A model generated the notes under the pieces. The model made no database searches and was not told the origin of the DNA. It saw nothing but the letters and a program-made list of their open reading frames with translations. This document shows, piece after piece, positions 52,682-61,056 of a stretch of DNA of 64,000 nucleotides (positions are counted from its first letter, which is position 1; each line of letters opens with the position of its first letter). This DNA comes from Pseudarthrobacter sp. fls2-241-R2A-127. GTDB taxonomy: Bacteria > Actinomycetota > Actinomycetes > Actinomycetales > Micrococcaceae. Made by a program: the position numbers and the translations under genes. Where the stretch lies: NCBI RefSeq assembly GCF_030209355.1, contig NZ_JARVSF010000009.1, positions 248,001 to 312,000 of the forward strand, read 5' to 3'.

Positions 52682-52789
52682 ATGGGTTGCTGGGGGATCA
52701 GCGACCAGACCATGACCGGATCAAGCGTATGTGCCGCGGCGAAATCGCCGGCGGCATTGTCCAGAATCCGAACTGTCATGAAGTGGTGA
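52682..52789 (+). CDS. Possible 35-residue leader ORF
   Basis: ATG 52682 has the best Shine-Dalgarno site near the operon start (AGAGGA at 52670-52675). It opens a frame of 35 codons beginning MGCWGISDQT that ends at TGA 52787-52789. That stop overlaps GTG 52786, an in-frame start candidate of the following glycosyltransferase. The product resembles nothing I know. It may be a translated leader that couples ribosomes onto the next gene, or chance. Confidence 0.25.
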   Translation: MGCWGISDQTMTGSSVCAAAKSPAALSRIRTVMKW

Positions 52790-53652
52790 GGCAATTGTCG
52801 ATTTCGCCCCAACTGCCGGCTTTGTTTTCCCAGCCGGGACTCTTATTTCCGCAAGCCTCAATCAGCGTTGTTATTCCTACGTTGAACGAGGAAAAGAACC
52901 TTCCCTGGGTTCTGCGCAGGATGCCCTCCTACGTCGATGAAGTGGTGATCGTGGATGGCCGTTCGCAGGACAACACTGTCGAAGTGGCCAGGGCGCTCCG
53001 CGCGGATGTCGTGGTGGTCAACGAATCCCGGAAGGGGAAGGGCGTGGCCCTCCGTTCCGGCTTTGCGGCCGCCAGCGGGGACATCATCGTGATGCTGGAC
53101 GCGGATGGCAGCATGGATCCGCAGGAGATCGGGTGGTTTGTGGCGCCCCTCCAGCACGACTTCGATTTCGTCAAGGGATCACGGCACGTCACCGGAGGCG
53201 GGTCCGAGGACCTGACCCGGCTGCGGAAGGCCGGCAACCGGGCGCTGACCGGACTTGCGAACGCTGTCCTGCACAGCAACTACTCGGACCTCTGCTACGG
53301 CTACATCGCGTTCCGGCGGGAATGCCTGGAGGTGCTGGAGCTGGAGTCCGACGGTTTCGAAATCGAAACCGAACTCATCGTCCGTGCCGCTAAGGCGGGA
53401 CTGCGGATCGCCGAGGTTCCCAGCCTGGAGCTGGACCGGATCTCCGGCGCATCCAACCTCCAGACCTTCCGCGACGGCTGGCGCGTGCTGCACACCCTGG
53501 CCCGGGAGTGCGCCGTGTGGGAGGCCCCGACGGCCGGGGCCCGCCCCGAGGCCCTGCGCCGCGTGAAGTACACCTATTCCAACGTCCGCTTCCCGCGGCT
53601 GCCCGTGGACCCGCACAGCGTCCTCGCCCCGGCGGTGAGCCACCATGCTTGA
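52729..53652 (+). CDS. Glycosyltransferase family 2 (dolichol-phosphate-mannose synthase-like)
   Basis: The catalytic domain starts at SVVIPTLNEEKNLPWVL and contains DEVVIVDGRSQDNTVEVA, GKGVALRSGFAAASGDIIVMLDADGSM (the metal-binding DAD) and FEIETELIVRA, the pattern of polyprenyl-phosphate sugar synthases. It probably charges undecaprenyl phosphate with one sugar for an outer-face glycosyltransferase. The start is uncertain: TTG 52687, ATG 52729 and GTG 52786 are all in frame. I used ATG 52729; GTG 52786 would be coupled to the leader ORF. It is the first gene of a seven-gene rightward operon and overlaps the next by eight bases. Confidence 0.85.
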   Translation: MCRGEIAGGIVQNPNCHEVVRQLSISPQLPALFSQPGLLFPQASISVVIPTLNEEKNLPWVLRRMPSYVDEVVIVDGRSQDNTVEVARALRADVVVVNESRKGKGVALRSGFAAASGDIIVMLDADGSMDPQEIGWFVAPLQHDFDFVKGSRHVTGGGSEDLTRLRKAGNRALTGLANAVLHSNYSDLCYGYIAFRRECLEVLELESDGFEIETELIVRAAKAGLRIAEVPSLELDRISGASNLQTFRDGWRVLHTLARECAVWEAPTAGARPEALRRVKYTYSNVRFPRLPVDPHSVLAPAVSHHA

Positions 53653-54649
53653 TCGCATGAAACCCCTGTCCGTGACGGTGGTGATCTGCGCCTACACCTC
53701 AGCGCGGTGGGGGATGTTGCTCGATGTCATCGAATCGGTCCGCCAGCAGACCCTGGCCCCGGACCAGGTGCTGGTCGTCGTTGACCACAATGAGGACCTG
53801 TACGAGAGGCTCGTCGAAATCGTCGACGACGTCACCGTGGTGGAGAGCACCGGCCAGGCCGGCCTGTCCGGAGCCCGCAATACGGGCGTCGGGCTCGCTG
53901 AGTCTGACATCGTCGCCTTCCTTGATGACGACGCCGAGGCGGCGCCGGACTGGCTCGAACGCCTGGTTGCGCTGTACGACGATCCGGACGTCCTGGCCGT
54001 CGGCGGCAAGGTGGTCCCGCTGTGGGAGGCCGGCCGGCCGGGTTATTTCGCCGAAGAACTGGACTGGATCGTGGGGTGCAGCCACCGGGGCATGCCGCGG
54101 GTGGCCTCAGAAGTCCGGAACGTCATCGGTGCCAACATGTCCTTCCGGCTCGAGGTGCTCCGCCAGGTGGGTGGCTTCAACCTTTCGCTGGGACGTAAAG
54201 GCACCTTGCCGCTGGGCTGCGAGGAGACCGAAATCTGCATCCGGTCCCAGATTGGGTCACCCGGCTCCCGCATCGTGTACGAGCCGGCGGCACTGGTCCG
54301 CCACCACGTCCCCGCCTCCCGGGGAACATGGCGGTACATGATGTCGCGGTCCTGGTCCGAGGGCCTCTCCAAAGCCCAGGTCAGCCAGTTGGTGGGCCAC
54401 AAACGGGCTTTGGGGCCTGAGCGCCGGTACGTGCGCAGCGTCCTCCCGCGCGCGGTGTTCACCGGGCTGCGTTCCTGGGGCCGCGACGGCAGCCCCGACG
54501 GCCTTGGCCGCGCGGGCGCTGTGATCGCGGTGCTCGCCTGCACCGCTGCCGGCTACTTCCAGGGGCGCCGCCTGCAGCACTGGACGGGACCGGATGACGT
54601 CGACAACGCGCTGGTTCCGGCCGGCGGACAGTGGAGGGAAGTGCAATGA
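53645..54649 (+). CDS. Glycosyltransferase family 2
   Basis: The 334-residue protein has the GT2 A-fold: VTVVICAYTSARWGMLLDVIESV at the N-terminus, GLSGARNTGVGLAESDIVAFLDDDAEAAPDW (DDD metal motif near 98), and GANMSFRLEVLRQVGGF followed by CEETEICIR (catalytic acid region). A hydrophobic stretch near 285-305 could anchor it to the membrane. It overlaps both neighbours in the operon (eight and four bases) and probably adds one sugar of the repeat. Closely related in layout to the next gene, so the pair may be an old duplication. Confidence 0.88.
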   Translation: MLDRMKPLSVTVVICAYTSARWGMLLDVIESVRQQTLAPDQVLVVVDHNEDLYERLVEIVDDVTVVESTGQAGLSGARNTGVGLAESDIVAFLDDDAEAAPDWLERLVALYDDPDVLAVGGKVVPLWEAGRPGYFAEELDWIVGCSHRGMPRVASEVRNVIGANMSFRLEVLRQVGGFNLSLGRKGTLPLGCEETEICIRSQIGSPGSRIVYEPAALVRHHVPASRGTWRYMMSRSWSEGLSKAQVSQLVGHKRALGPERRYVRSVLPRAVFTGLRSWGRDGSPDGLGRAGAVIAVLACTAAGYFQGRRLQHWTGPDDVDNALVPAGGQWREVQ

Positions 54650-55941
54650 GCGAGGGCGCCAGCCGTGTGCTTGACGGGCTTCAGGGCGAAGCGCTGATCC
54701 TGGTGCCCGCCATGGAGTCCGTGTTGCCCCCGGTCTGGCCCGGGGCCCGATGGATAGGGTCCGTGGACCTGGAGGACCTCGCGGACTGCTCGCACTTTGA
54801 ACTGGAGAACCATGCCGGATACGAACGGGCACGGCTGCTGGTGCGCGCGTCGGGGGTCGTGCGGGGATTCGTCGACGTGCCGTCGCCGTCGGGAATCGTG
54901 GATCGGGCTGTATTCGAGGACGCCCTGGCGGCCTTGCCGCGTGTCACATCATTCCCGCCGGCAGTGACGGCCCCGCACATCACAGTGGTGGTGTGCACCA
55001 GGGACCGCACCCCGCAGTTGCGCGGGGCGCTGATGACCATTCTTGCGCTCGACTACCCGCGGTTCGACGTGGTGGTGGTTGACAACGCACCCGCGACGCA
55101 CGACACGGAAGAACTGGTGCGCCGCGATTTCCGGGACAAGCGACTGCGCCTGGTCACCGAACCGGCTCCCGGCCTCTCCAATGCCAGGAACACCGGCCTG
55201 GAACACGCCAGGGGAAGCCTGGTGGCCTTCACGGATGACGACGTGGTGGTCGACAGGTCCTGGCTGTGGGAGATCGCCGCGGCGTTCGAAGCCGCTCCGG
55301 AGGCAGCGTGCGTCACGGGGCTCGTCCCGGCAGGGGAGCTCAGGACCCCCACCCAGGGCTACTTCGATGCGAAGGTGAGCTGGTCGCGGAGCCTGGTGCC
55401 GCGGGTCTACTCGCTGGCAGACCCGCCCGAGGGGCTGCCGAAGTTCCCCTTCAGTCCTGGAGCCTTTGGGACCGGAGCGAATTTCGCCCTCAAGCGCCAC
55501 GCCGCCCTCACCCTGGGCGGATTCGACCCGGCCCTGGGCGTGGGTACTCCCACTGGCGGGGGCGAGGACATCGACATGTTCACCCGGGTCATCCTGGCCG
55601 GCCACGCCCTGGTGGTCCAGCCCGCAGCCATCGTCTGGCACCGCCACCGGGACGGCCTCGAAGACCTCAGGGTGCAGGCCCGGGGCTACGGCACCGGCCT
55701 GGGCGCCTGGATGGCGAAAGTGATGATGGACCCGCACACGGCCAGGCTGGCACTGGCCAGGAGCTGGGGCGTAGGGCTCGAATACCTGAGCCACCCGCAC
55801 GCCACCCAACCGGTGCCCCACGGATACCCTGCCCACAGTTCCCTCGAGGCGCAGGTGGCCAGGCTCGCCCGGCTGCAGCTGTTGGCCGTGGCCTTGGGCC
55901 CCTACAAGTATCTGCAGTCCCGCCGGACAGCAGGCAGCTAG
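54646..55941 (+). CDS. Glycosyltransferase family 2
   Basis: The 431-residue protein has an extra N-terminal region (1-105, no recognised domain) before the GT2 fold: HITVVVCTRDRTPQLRGALMTIL, GLSNARNTGLEHARGSLVAFTDDDVVVDRSWL (DDD near 200), ANFALKRHAALTLGGF and GGGEDIDMFTRVI. It shares its motif pattern with the upstream enzyme and ends in a Leu-rich amphipathic segment. ATG 54646 overlaps the preceding stop (ATGA). The gap to the next gene (74 bases) contains GTGCGGAG/CTCCGCC, a small hairpin that might attenuate the operon. Confidence 0.87.
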   Translation: MSEGASRVLDGLQGEALILVPAMESVLPPVWPGARWIGSVDLEDLADCSHFELENHAGYERARLLVRASGVVRGFVDVPSPSGIVDRAVFEDALAALPRVTSFPPAVTAPHITVVVCTRDRTPQLRGALMTILALDYPRFDVVVVDNAPATHDTEELVRRDFRDKRLRLVTEPAPGLSNARNTGLEHARGSLVAFTDDDVVVDRSWLWEIAAAFEAAPEAACVTGLVPAGELRTPTQGYFDAKVSWSRSLVPRVYSLADPPEGLPKFPFSPGAFGTGANFALKRHAALTLGGFDPALGVGTPTGGGEDIDMFTRVILAGHALVVQPAAIVWHRHRDGLEDLRVQARGYGTGLGAWMAKVMMDPHTARLALARSWGVGLEYLSHPHATQPVPHGYPAHSSLEAQVARLARLQLLAVALGPYKYLQSRRTAGS

Positions 55942-56015
55942 AACAAACAGTCCACCGAGTGCTGGTGCGGAGAACCACTCCGCCAGTGGCAAGCCAATCC
56001 AGGAGTTGAAACAGT

Positions 56016-58229
56016 ATGGCGCTTCTTATCAGGGGTGACGTCTCCGGTCCCATGGACTCCCGCACTTCGCGCCGGCACAGGCCCGGGTACGCCGATTACG
56101 CCCTGGCCCTGCTGAGTGCCGTGACGGCGGCCCTGATCCTGTTCGACATTGGAGGCGAGTCCTTCGCCGGCGTCAAACTCCTGGCGTGCCTGGTGCTGCC
56201 CGGCTGGGCGCTGGTGCGCTGGCTCCCCAGCGTGGACCCGGTAGCGCGCCTGGTCTTCACCGTCGTTGCCGGCGCAACGGCGTTCGCCCTGACCGCCGCG
56301 GCCATGGGGTGGCTGCAACTCTGGAATCCCCGGCCCGCCGCCGTCGGCATCATGCTGGCGGCCGCCGTCGCCCTCCTGGTCCCGGGCCCGGCGCGGTCCA
56401 GTACTGCCACCTCCCCGCTGCCCCGCCCGCAACTCATCACCTATGCGCCGTGGCTGGTGCTGGTGGCCGCCATGGGCATGTGGGCGGCCTCCCTCGCCGC
56501 CACCAACCCGCGCCTGGGGACCTACGGGCTCCTCACGGCTTTCCCGCTGACCTGGTATATCTCACTGGCTCTCGTGGTGGCCCTGTGCATCTGGAGCATC
56601 TCGCGGCAGCGGCCGCATTCCGGCTGGCTCACGGGCGCCTCCATCTCCGGGCTGGTGGTCATGCTGTACGCCTCTGCCGGCTTGCTGACCGCGGTCCCGC
56701 GGCTGCCCTGGACGTACAAGCACATCGCCGTCACGGACCTGATCCAGACCACCGGGCACTTCGATCCCAGCATCGACATCTACAACCGCTGGCCCGGATT
56801 CTTCCTCTTCAGCGCGTTCCTCGGCGAATCCAGCGGATACCAGGACCCCATGGCCTACGCAGGCTGGGCTGAGCCGGTCTTCGCGCTCATGAGTGTTGCG
56901 CTGGTGCTCGCCATTGCCAGGACCCTGACCCGGAACCCGCGGATCTACTGGACCGCCGCCCTGGTGTTCACCCTCACCAACTGGCTCAACCAGAACTACT
57001 ACTCACCACAGGCCTTTGCGTACACCCTGCACCTGACAATGTGCCTGGTCATCCTCACATTCCTGCGCGGCACGCCCGCCGCCTGGGTGCTCAGGCTGGA
57101 AGGCCGGCTGGCCGCCAGGCTCTCCAAGTCCGGCCCCCGGGTGGAAGAGCCCGCAACGTACACCGGCCGCCAGCAGGCACTGGCAATCGTGGCGGTCCTG
57201 GTCCTGCAGGCAATGATTGTGATGAGCCACCAGTTGACGCCCTACCTGGCCATCCTGGGCCTCTTCCCGCTCTTCCTGACCCGCTACTTCAAGCCCGCAT
57301 GGGTTGCGCCGGCACTGCTGCTCATGGCTTTGCTCTACCTCCTGCCAAACGTCGATTTCGTGGCGGGCAAGTACGGCCTCTTGAGCGGCTTCGATTTCTT
57401 CGCCAATGCCGGCTACAAGGCGTCCAACGGAAGCCCCGGCCCCTCGCTCCTCTCCGGGCGCTGGCTGGCACGCGAGGCGCTCGCCCTGTCATTGTTCACG
57501 GCATTGCTGGCCGGGCTCGGATTCATCCGCAACATCCGCCTGGGCAACATCCGCACCACCCTGATCGTGGGGACGCTGGCGGCAACGCCGATCCTTGGGC
57601 TTTTCGGCACCTCCTACGGTGGCGAGGGCAGGCTCCGCGTCTTCATGTTCGCCCTCCCGTGGCTGGCCATCGGCGCAGCCTGGTTCCTCTGGTCCGGCAG
57701 GGTGCCCACCCGGAGGGCAGTAGTGGGGGCAGCGTCCTCCATCACGGTCCTGGCCGTGATGTTCACTGCGGTGTACTTCCAGAACGAGGCCAACGTCCGG
57801 GTGCCGGCAGCGGATGTTTCGGCCAGCCGCTGGCTCGATTCAAATGTCCAGAAGGGCGACGCGGTGGTGGAGACCAACTACCACCTGCCGCTCCTGATCG
57901 GCCCGCACTATTCCTTCTTCCTCCGCACCGGCCAGCTGGTGTCGGTTGCCTCGAAGCTCCACAGTTCCACCCAGCCCTTCACCGGCGATGACATGGTGGC
58001 CTATGTGGACAAGACCCGGGCAGGGGCGAACCTGAGGGCCTCGGACCGGCTGTTCGTTGTGGTCTCGGACCTGCAGCAGCGGACCTCAACGGGTGTCCTG
58101 CGGCAGTTTGCCAAGGACGCCATGGTCCCGTTGGAGCACGACCTGGACGTATCCAAGGCCGCCCAGGTTGTCTTTGAGAACAAGTCGGTGCGAATTTATG
58201 AGGTTTCCCGTGCTGACTGGGGCAACTAG
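56016..58229 (+). CDS. Polytopic membrane protein, GT-C/polymerase-like
   Basis: The 737-residue protein has about 14-16 hydrophobic helices over residues 25-590 and an extracytoplasmic C-terminal domain (about 595-737) with SASRWLDSNVQKGD and YHLPLLIGPHYSFFLRTGQLV. A large first loop with an acidic GHFDPSIDIYNRWPGFF segment resembles that of GT-C transferases and polymer-forming proteins, but no family can be named with certainty. By position it could be a second polymerase or an outer-face transferase that uses the lipid sugar made by the first gene of the operon. AGGAG lies ten bases before ATG 56016. Confidence 0.7.
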   Translation: MALLIRGDVSGPMDSRTSRRHRPGYADYALALLSAVTAALILFDIGGESFAGVKLLACLVLPGWALVRWLPSVDPVARLVFTVVAGATAFALTAAAMGWLQLWNPRPAAVGIMLAAAVALLVPGPARSSTATSPLPRPQLITYAPWLVLVAAMGMWAASLAATNPRLGTYGLLTAFPLTWYISLALVVALCIWSISRQRPHSGWLTGASISGLVVMLYASAGLLTAVPRLPWTYKHIAVTDLIQTTGHFDPSIDIYNRWPGFFLFSAFLGESSGYQDPMAYAGWAEPVFALMSVALVLAIARTLTRNPRIYWTAALVFTLTNWLNQNYYSPQAFAYTLHLTMCLVILTFLRGTPAAWVLRLEGRLAARLSKSGPRVEEPATYTGRQQALAIVAVLVLQAMIVMSHQLTPYLAILGLFPLFLTRYFKPAWVAPALLLMALLYLLPNVDFVAGKYGLLSGFDFFANAGYKASNGSPGPSLLSGRWLAREALALSLFTALLAGLGFIRNIRLGNIRTTLIVGTLAATPILGLFGTSYGGEGRLRVFMFALPWLAIGAAWFLWSGRVPTRRAVVGAASSITVLAVMFTAVYFQNEANVRVPAADVSASRWLDSNVQKGDAVVETNYHLPLLIGPHYSFFLRTGQLVSVASKLHSSTQPFTGDDMVAYVDKTRAGANLRASDRLFVVVSDLQQRTSTGVLRQFAKDAMVPLEHDLDVSKAAQVVFENKSVRIYEVSRADWGN

Positions 58230-59040
58230 CGGCCGGGTGTACCAACTGTCGCTGGTCACGGTGACGTCCCTGTCCCTGGTCGGGGCGGCGCTGCTGGCCC
58301 TGCACGCGGATTCATCCCAAGTCAACGGGGCGCCCCGCGGGGACCTGCCCTCGTGGCGCCAGACCATGGTCCAGGACTTCAACTCCCCTGCGGCCGCAGG
58401 GGCGGTGGGCCGCGTCTATGGCCCGGACATGCGCGGCTATGACGGACTTTCCGATTCCTCCGGGTTCGGAACGTACACCCCCGACGAGGTCCTCTCGGTC
58501 CACGACGGCTACCTTGATTTCCACCTCCACTACTCGAACAACAGGCCGCGGGTGGCCAGCGTCATCCCGTTCGGGTATTCGGGCCAGACCTACGGAAGGT
58601 ACTCCGTCCGGTTCAGGTACGACTCCATTCCGGGGTACAAGGTGGCATTCCTTCTCTGGCCGGCCAGTGACGACTGGAACGAGGGGGAGATCGACTGGCC
58701 GGAGGGCGCCCTGGACGGCTCCCTTTACGGGAACTCCGCGATCAAGGGCACCCGGACCTCGAACGGCATGCAGTTCGACCCCGGCGACAGGCGCTATTCG
58801 GCGGCCCGCCCGGGCCAGTGGCACGTCGCCACCATCGAATGGCGTCCCGGCCTGGTCCAGTGGTTCCTGGATGGCCGGCTCGTGGACCAGACCACCAAGC
58901 CGGCGGGAGTGCCGGACACCCCCATGCGCTGGACGCTTCAGGTGGAAACGGCCGACGACGCCTCCAGTACCTTCCCTGCCCCCGGCACCGCCGGACACCT
59001 CCAGGTCGATTGGGTCGTGCAGTATGCGTACACACCCTAG
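58210..59040 (+). CDS. GH16-like beta-glucanase, membrane-anchored or secreted
   Basis: The product (276 residues from GTG 58210) has a signal-anchor helix (about 10-35) and then a concanavalin-like jelly roll. The GH16 catalytic sequence EIDWPE (ExDxxE, in the stretch DDWNEGEIDWPEGALDG, about 160) is intact. YSVRFRYDSIPGYKVAFLLWP before it and QWHVATIEWRPGLVQWFLDGRLV after it are typical of family strands. GH16 enzymes cleave or transglycosylate beta-1,3/1,4 glucans and galactans. In this operon it could trim, release or re-join the polymer, which suggests beta-linkages in it. GTG 58210 is preceded by GAGG; ATG 58198 is the alternative. It overlaps the preceding gene by 20 bases. Confidence 0.85.
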   Translation: MLTGATSGRVYQLSLVTVTSLSLVGAALLALHADSSQVNGAPRGDLPSWRQTMVQDFNSPAAAGAVGRVYGPDMRGYDGLSDSSGFGTYTPDEVLSVHDGYLDFHLHYSNNRPRVASVIPFGYSGQTYGRYSVRFRYDSIPGYKVAFLLWPASDDWNEGEIDWPEGALDGSLYGNSAIKGTRTSNGMQFDPGDRRYSAARPGQWHVATIEWRPGLVQWFLDGRLVDQTTKPAGVPDTPMRWTLQVETADDASSTFPAPGTAGHLQVDWVVQYAYTP

Positions 59041-59106
59041 GCTCCCCGAACAGCTTCACACCGTACCCCCGGACTTGGCTCCGGCAACCGATTGGAGGGT
59101 GGCGCC

Positions 59107-61056
59107 GTGGACGTCCTGAACAGCGTGCCGGCAGGCGGCATTGCGGCTGAAACCCTGCGCGTCCATCCCAAGGTGGCCGCTGTGTTCGACGTCCTCAATG
59201 CGTCCGACTGGCCGTGGCTGCTGCTCCGCGGCGAGGAAGACCTCGCGTTGCCGTCCGGCGACGTGGACATCCTCGTGGACAGCGGCCTCCTGCCCCGGCT
59301 TGATGAACTGCTGGCCGCCGCAGGGTTCTGCCGGGTGCTGGCCCTGGGCCACGGCAGCCACCGGTTCTACTTCTGCTACACGGTGGATGACGGAGCCTGG
59401 ATCAAGCTCGATGTGGTGTCCGACCTCGCATTCGGGCCCTACCAGCAATGGCGCACGCCGTGGGCGCCCCGCTGCCTGCGCCGCCGGGTCCGCCGCGGCA
59501 CTTACTGGATGCCGGACCCGGCTGACCAGGCCTGGCTGCTCCTGCTCCACCTGTTCATGGACAAGGGCGGGATCTCCCCGGAGCGGCAGCCGTTGGCGCT
59601 CGCGGCGGCAAGGACCGCGGCCGACGGCGGGCGGATCGCGGAGTCGGTCAGGCGCAGGGTGGGTGCCGGGCCGGTGGCCGAGATGGTGGACCTGGTCCTG
59701 GGCGGACGGTTCGACGATGTGCCCGCCACGGCGGCCCGCATGCGTGCCGCCTGGCGCGGCGGCGTGAGCCCGCGCCTGGTCGCAGCAGCCAACAGGCTGC
59801 TGAGGCGTTCCGGGGCCCAGGTCCGCGGGCACACTCCGCTGCTGGGCGTCATGGCACCGGACGGGGCCGGCAAGACCACGTTGCTCAACGGCCTGCACGC
59901 CGATGTTCCGTTGCCCACCAAGTACGTCTACATGGGCCTCTGGGGTGCCGGTCCCTGGGACAAGGTCCTGGGCCGGATTCCCGGCGGCCGGACCGGGAAG
60001 AAGATCTACCGGCTGGTGCGGGGCGGAGTGCTGGCCAGGTTCTACCGCCTCATGGGCAAGGTGGTGCTGATGGACCGCGTGGCGTACGACGCGCTGCTGG
60101 GCGGCTCGGGCGGCGGACCCCTGGCCGGGATGAGCAATGCCCTCGCGCTGGCGGTGATCCCGGCCCCGGACGTCCTCCTGGTGCTGGACGTGCCGGGCCC
60201 GGTGATGTTTGAGCGGAAGGGCGAGCACACCCCGGAGCTGCTGGAATCATGGCGGCAGGACTACTTGCAGCTGGCTGGGCGCCTCCCCGGCGGCCGGGTG
60301 GTTGATGCCGCCCAGCCGGCGGAGGCCGTCCAGCGGGTGGCCACCGGCATTATCTGGGAGACGTTGTCCCGGGCCGCCGGCACCCGCCCGGCCAACCGTC
60401 GTCGCCATCCAGGGCACGACGGCGGTCCTGTTGCGCCGGAGAACGCGGCCCCGGTGGCCCAGGAGGCGGGCGCGGCGGAGGCCCTGGCCCTGCACCTCTG
60501 GCGCCTCCTGGACTGGCGTTTCCTGATCCCTGTGCTGCAGCCCCGCAACCTCGGCTTCGGCGGACAGGTAAGCCGGGAAACCGAGTCCGCGCTGCGGCTG
60601 TTGGACCCGGAGGCCGTCCGCCTGGCAGGCCCTGGCGCGGGAACGGGCGGCGCGTCATGCGACGTGGTGTTGCTGGCCTCTCCGGAACGCGGCCATATGG
60701 AAAGCGCCGGGCTGGCGCTGGAACCCGGAGGATGGATTTGCGTGGAAGCCAGCCGTTCCCTTCTCCGGCGTTCCGGACCCAGGACGCTCAGGGGATGGAA
60801 ACGGACACTGGAGCGCCGCGGCTACCAGGACGTCACCTTGTACTGGAATGCACCCAACCGCGACCGCACCGCCAGGCTGGTTCCGGTCCGTTCCGGGGTA
60901 GCCATCCGCGACACCCTGGCGTTGCGGAAAGACGTTCGGTTTGGAGCGCTCAAAGCTGCCGCGGCCCACCTGGCCCTGGCACTTCACGTCTTCGACCTCA
61001 TGGTTCCGGAGGGCACCGTCACGGGCAGGCGACCGGAACGGGGCGGCCGGCCATGA
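59107..61056 (+). CDS. Three-part protein: nucleotidyltransferase-like, P-loop kinase, methyltransferase-like
   Basis: The 649-residue protein has an N-terminal nucleotidyltransferase-like domain (about 20-190) with LLLRGEEDLALPSGDVDILVDSG, where the GDVDILV fits a metal-binding DxD. The centre (about 243-430) is a thymidylate kinase-like P-loop domain with APDGAGKTTLLNGL, a DR motif in MDRVAYD and VLLVLDVPGPVMFERK. The C-terminal region (about 465-649) resembles a degenerate Rossmann-type methyltransferase (SCDVVLLASPERGHMES, LEPGGWICVEASRSLL). Substrates are unknown. It is coupled to an APH-fold kinase. GTG 59107 has GGAGGG eight bases upstream. Similar P-loop proteins occur in other glycan loci. 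Confidence 0.65.
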   Translation: MDVLNSVPAGGIAAETLRVHPKVAAVFDVLNASDWPWLLLRGEEDLALPSGDVDILVDSGLLPRLDELLAAAGFCRVLALGHGSHRFYFCYTVDDGAWIKLDVVSDLAFGPYQQWRTPWAPRCLRRRVRRGTYWMPDPADQAWLLLLHLFMDKGGISPERQPLALAAARTAADGGRIAESVRRRVGAGPVAEMVDLVLGGRFDDVPATAARMRAAWRGGVSPRLVAAANRLLRRSGAQVRGHTPLLGVMAPDGAGKTTLLNGLHADVPLPTKYVYMGLWGAGPWDKVLGRIPGGRTGKKIYRLVRGGVLARFYRLMGKVVLMDRVAYDALLGGSGGGPLAGMSNALALAVIPAPDVLLVLDVPGPVMFERKGEHTPELLESWRQDYLQLAGRLPGGRVVDAAQPAEAVQRVATGIIWETLSRAAGTRPANRRRHPGHDGGPVAPENAAPVAQEAGAAEALALHLWRLLDWRFLIPVLQPRNLGFGGQVSRETESALRLLDPEAVRLAGPGAGTGGASCDVVLLASPERGHMESAGLALEPGGWICVEASRSLLRRSGPRTLRGWKRTLERRGYQDVTLYWNAPNRDRTARLVPVRSGVAIRDTLALRKDVRFGALKAAAAHLALALHVFDLMVPEGTVTGRRPERGGRP

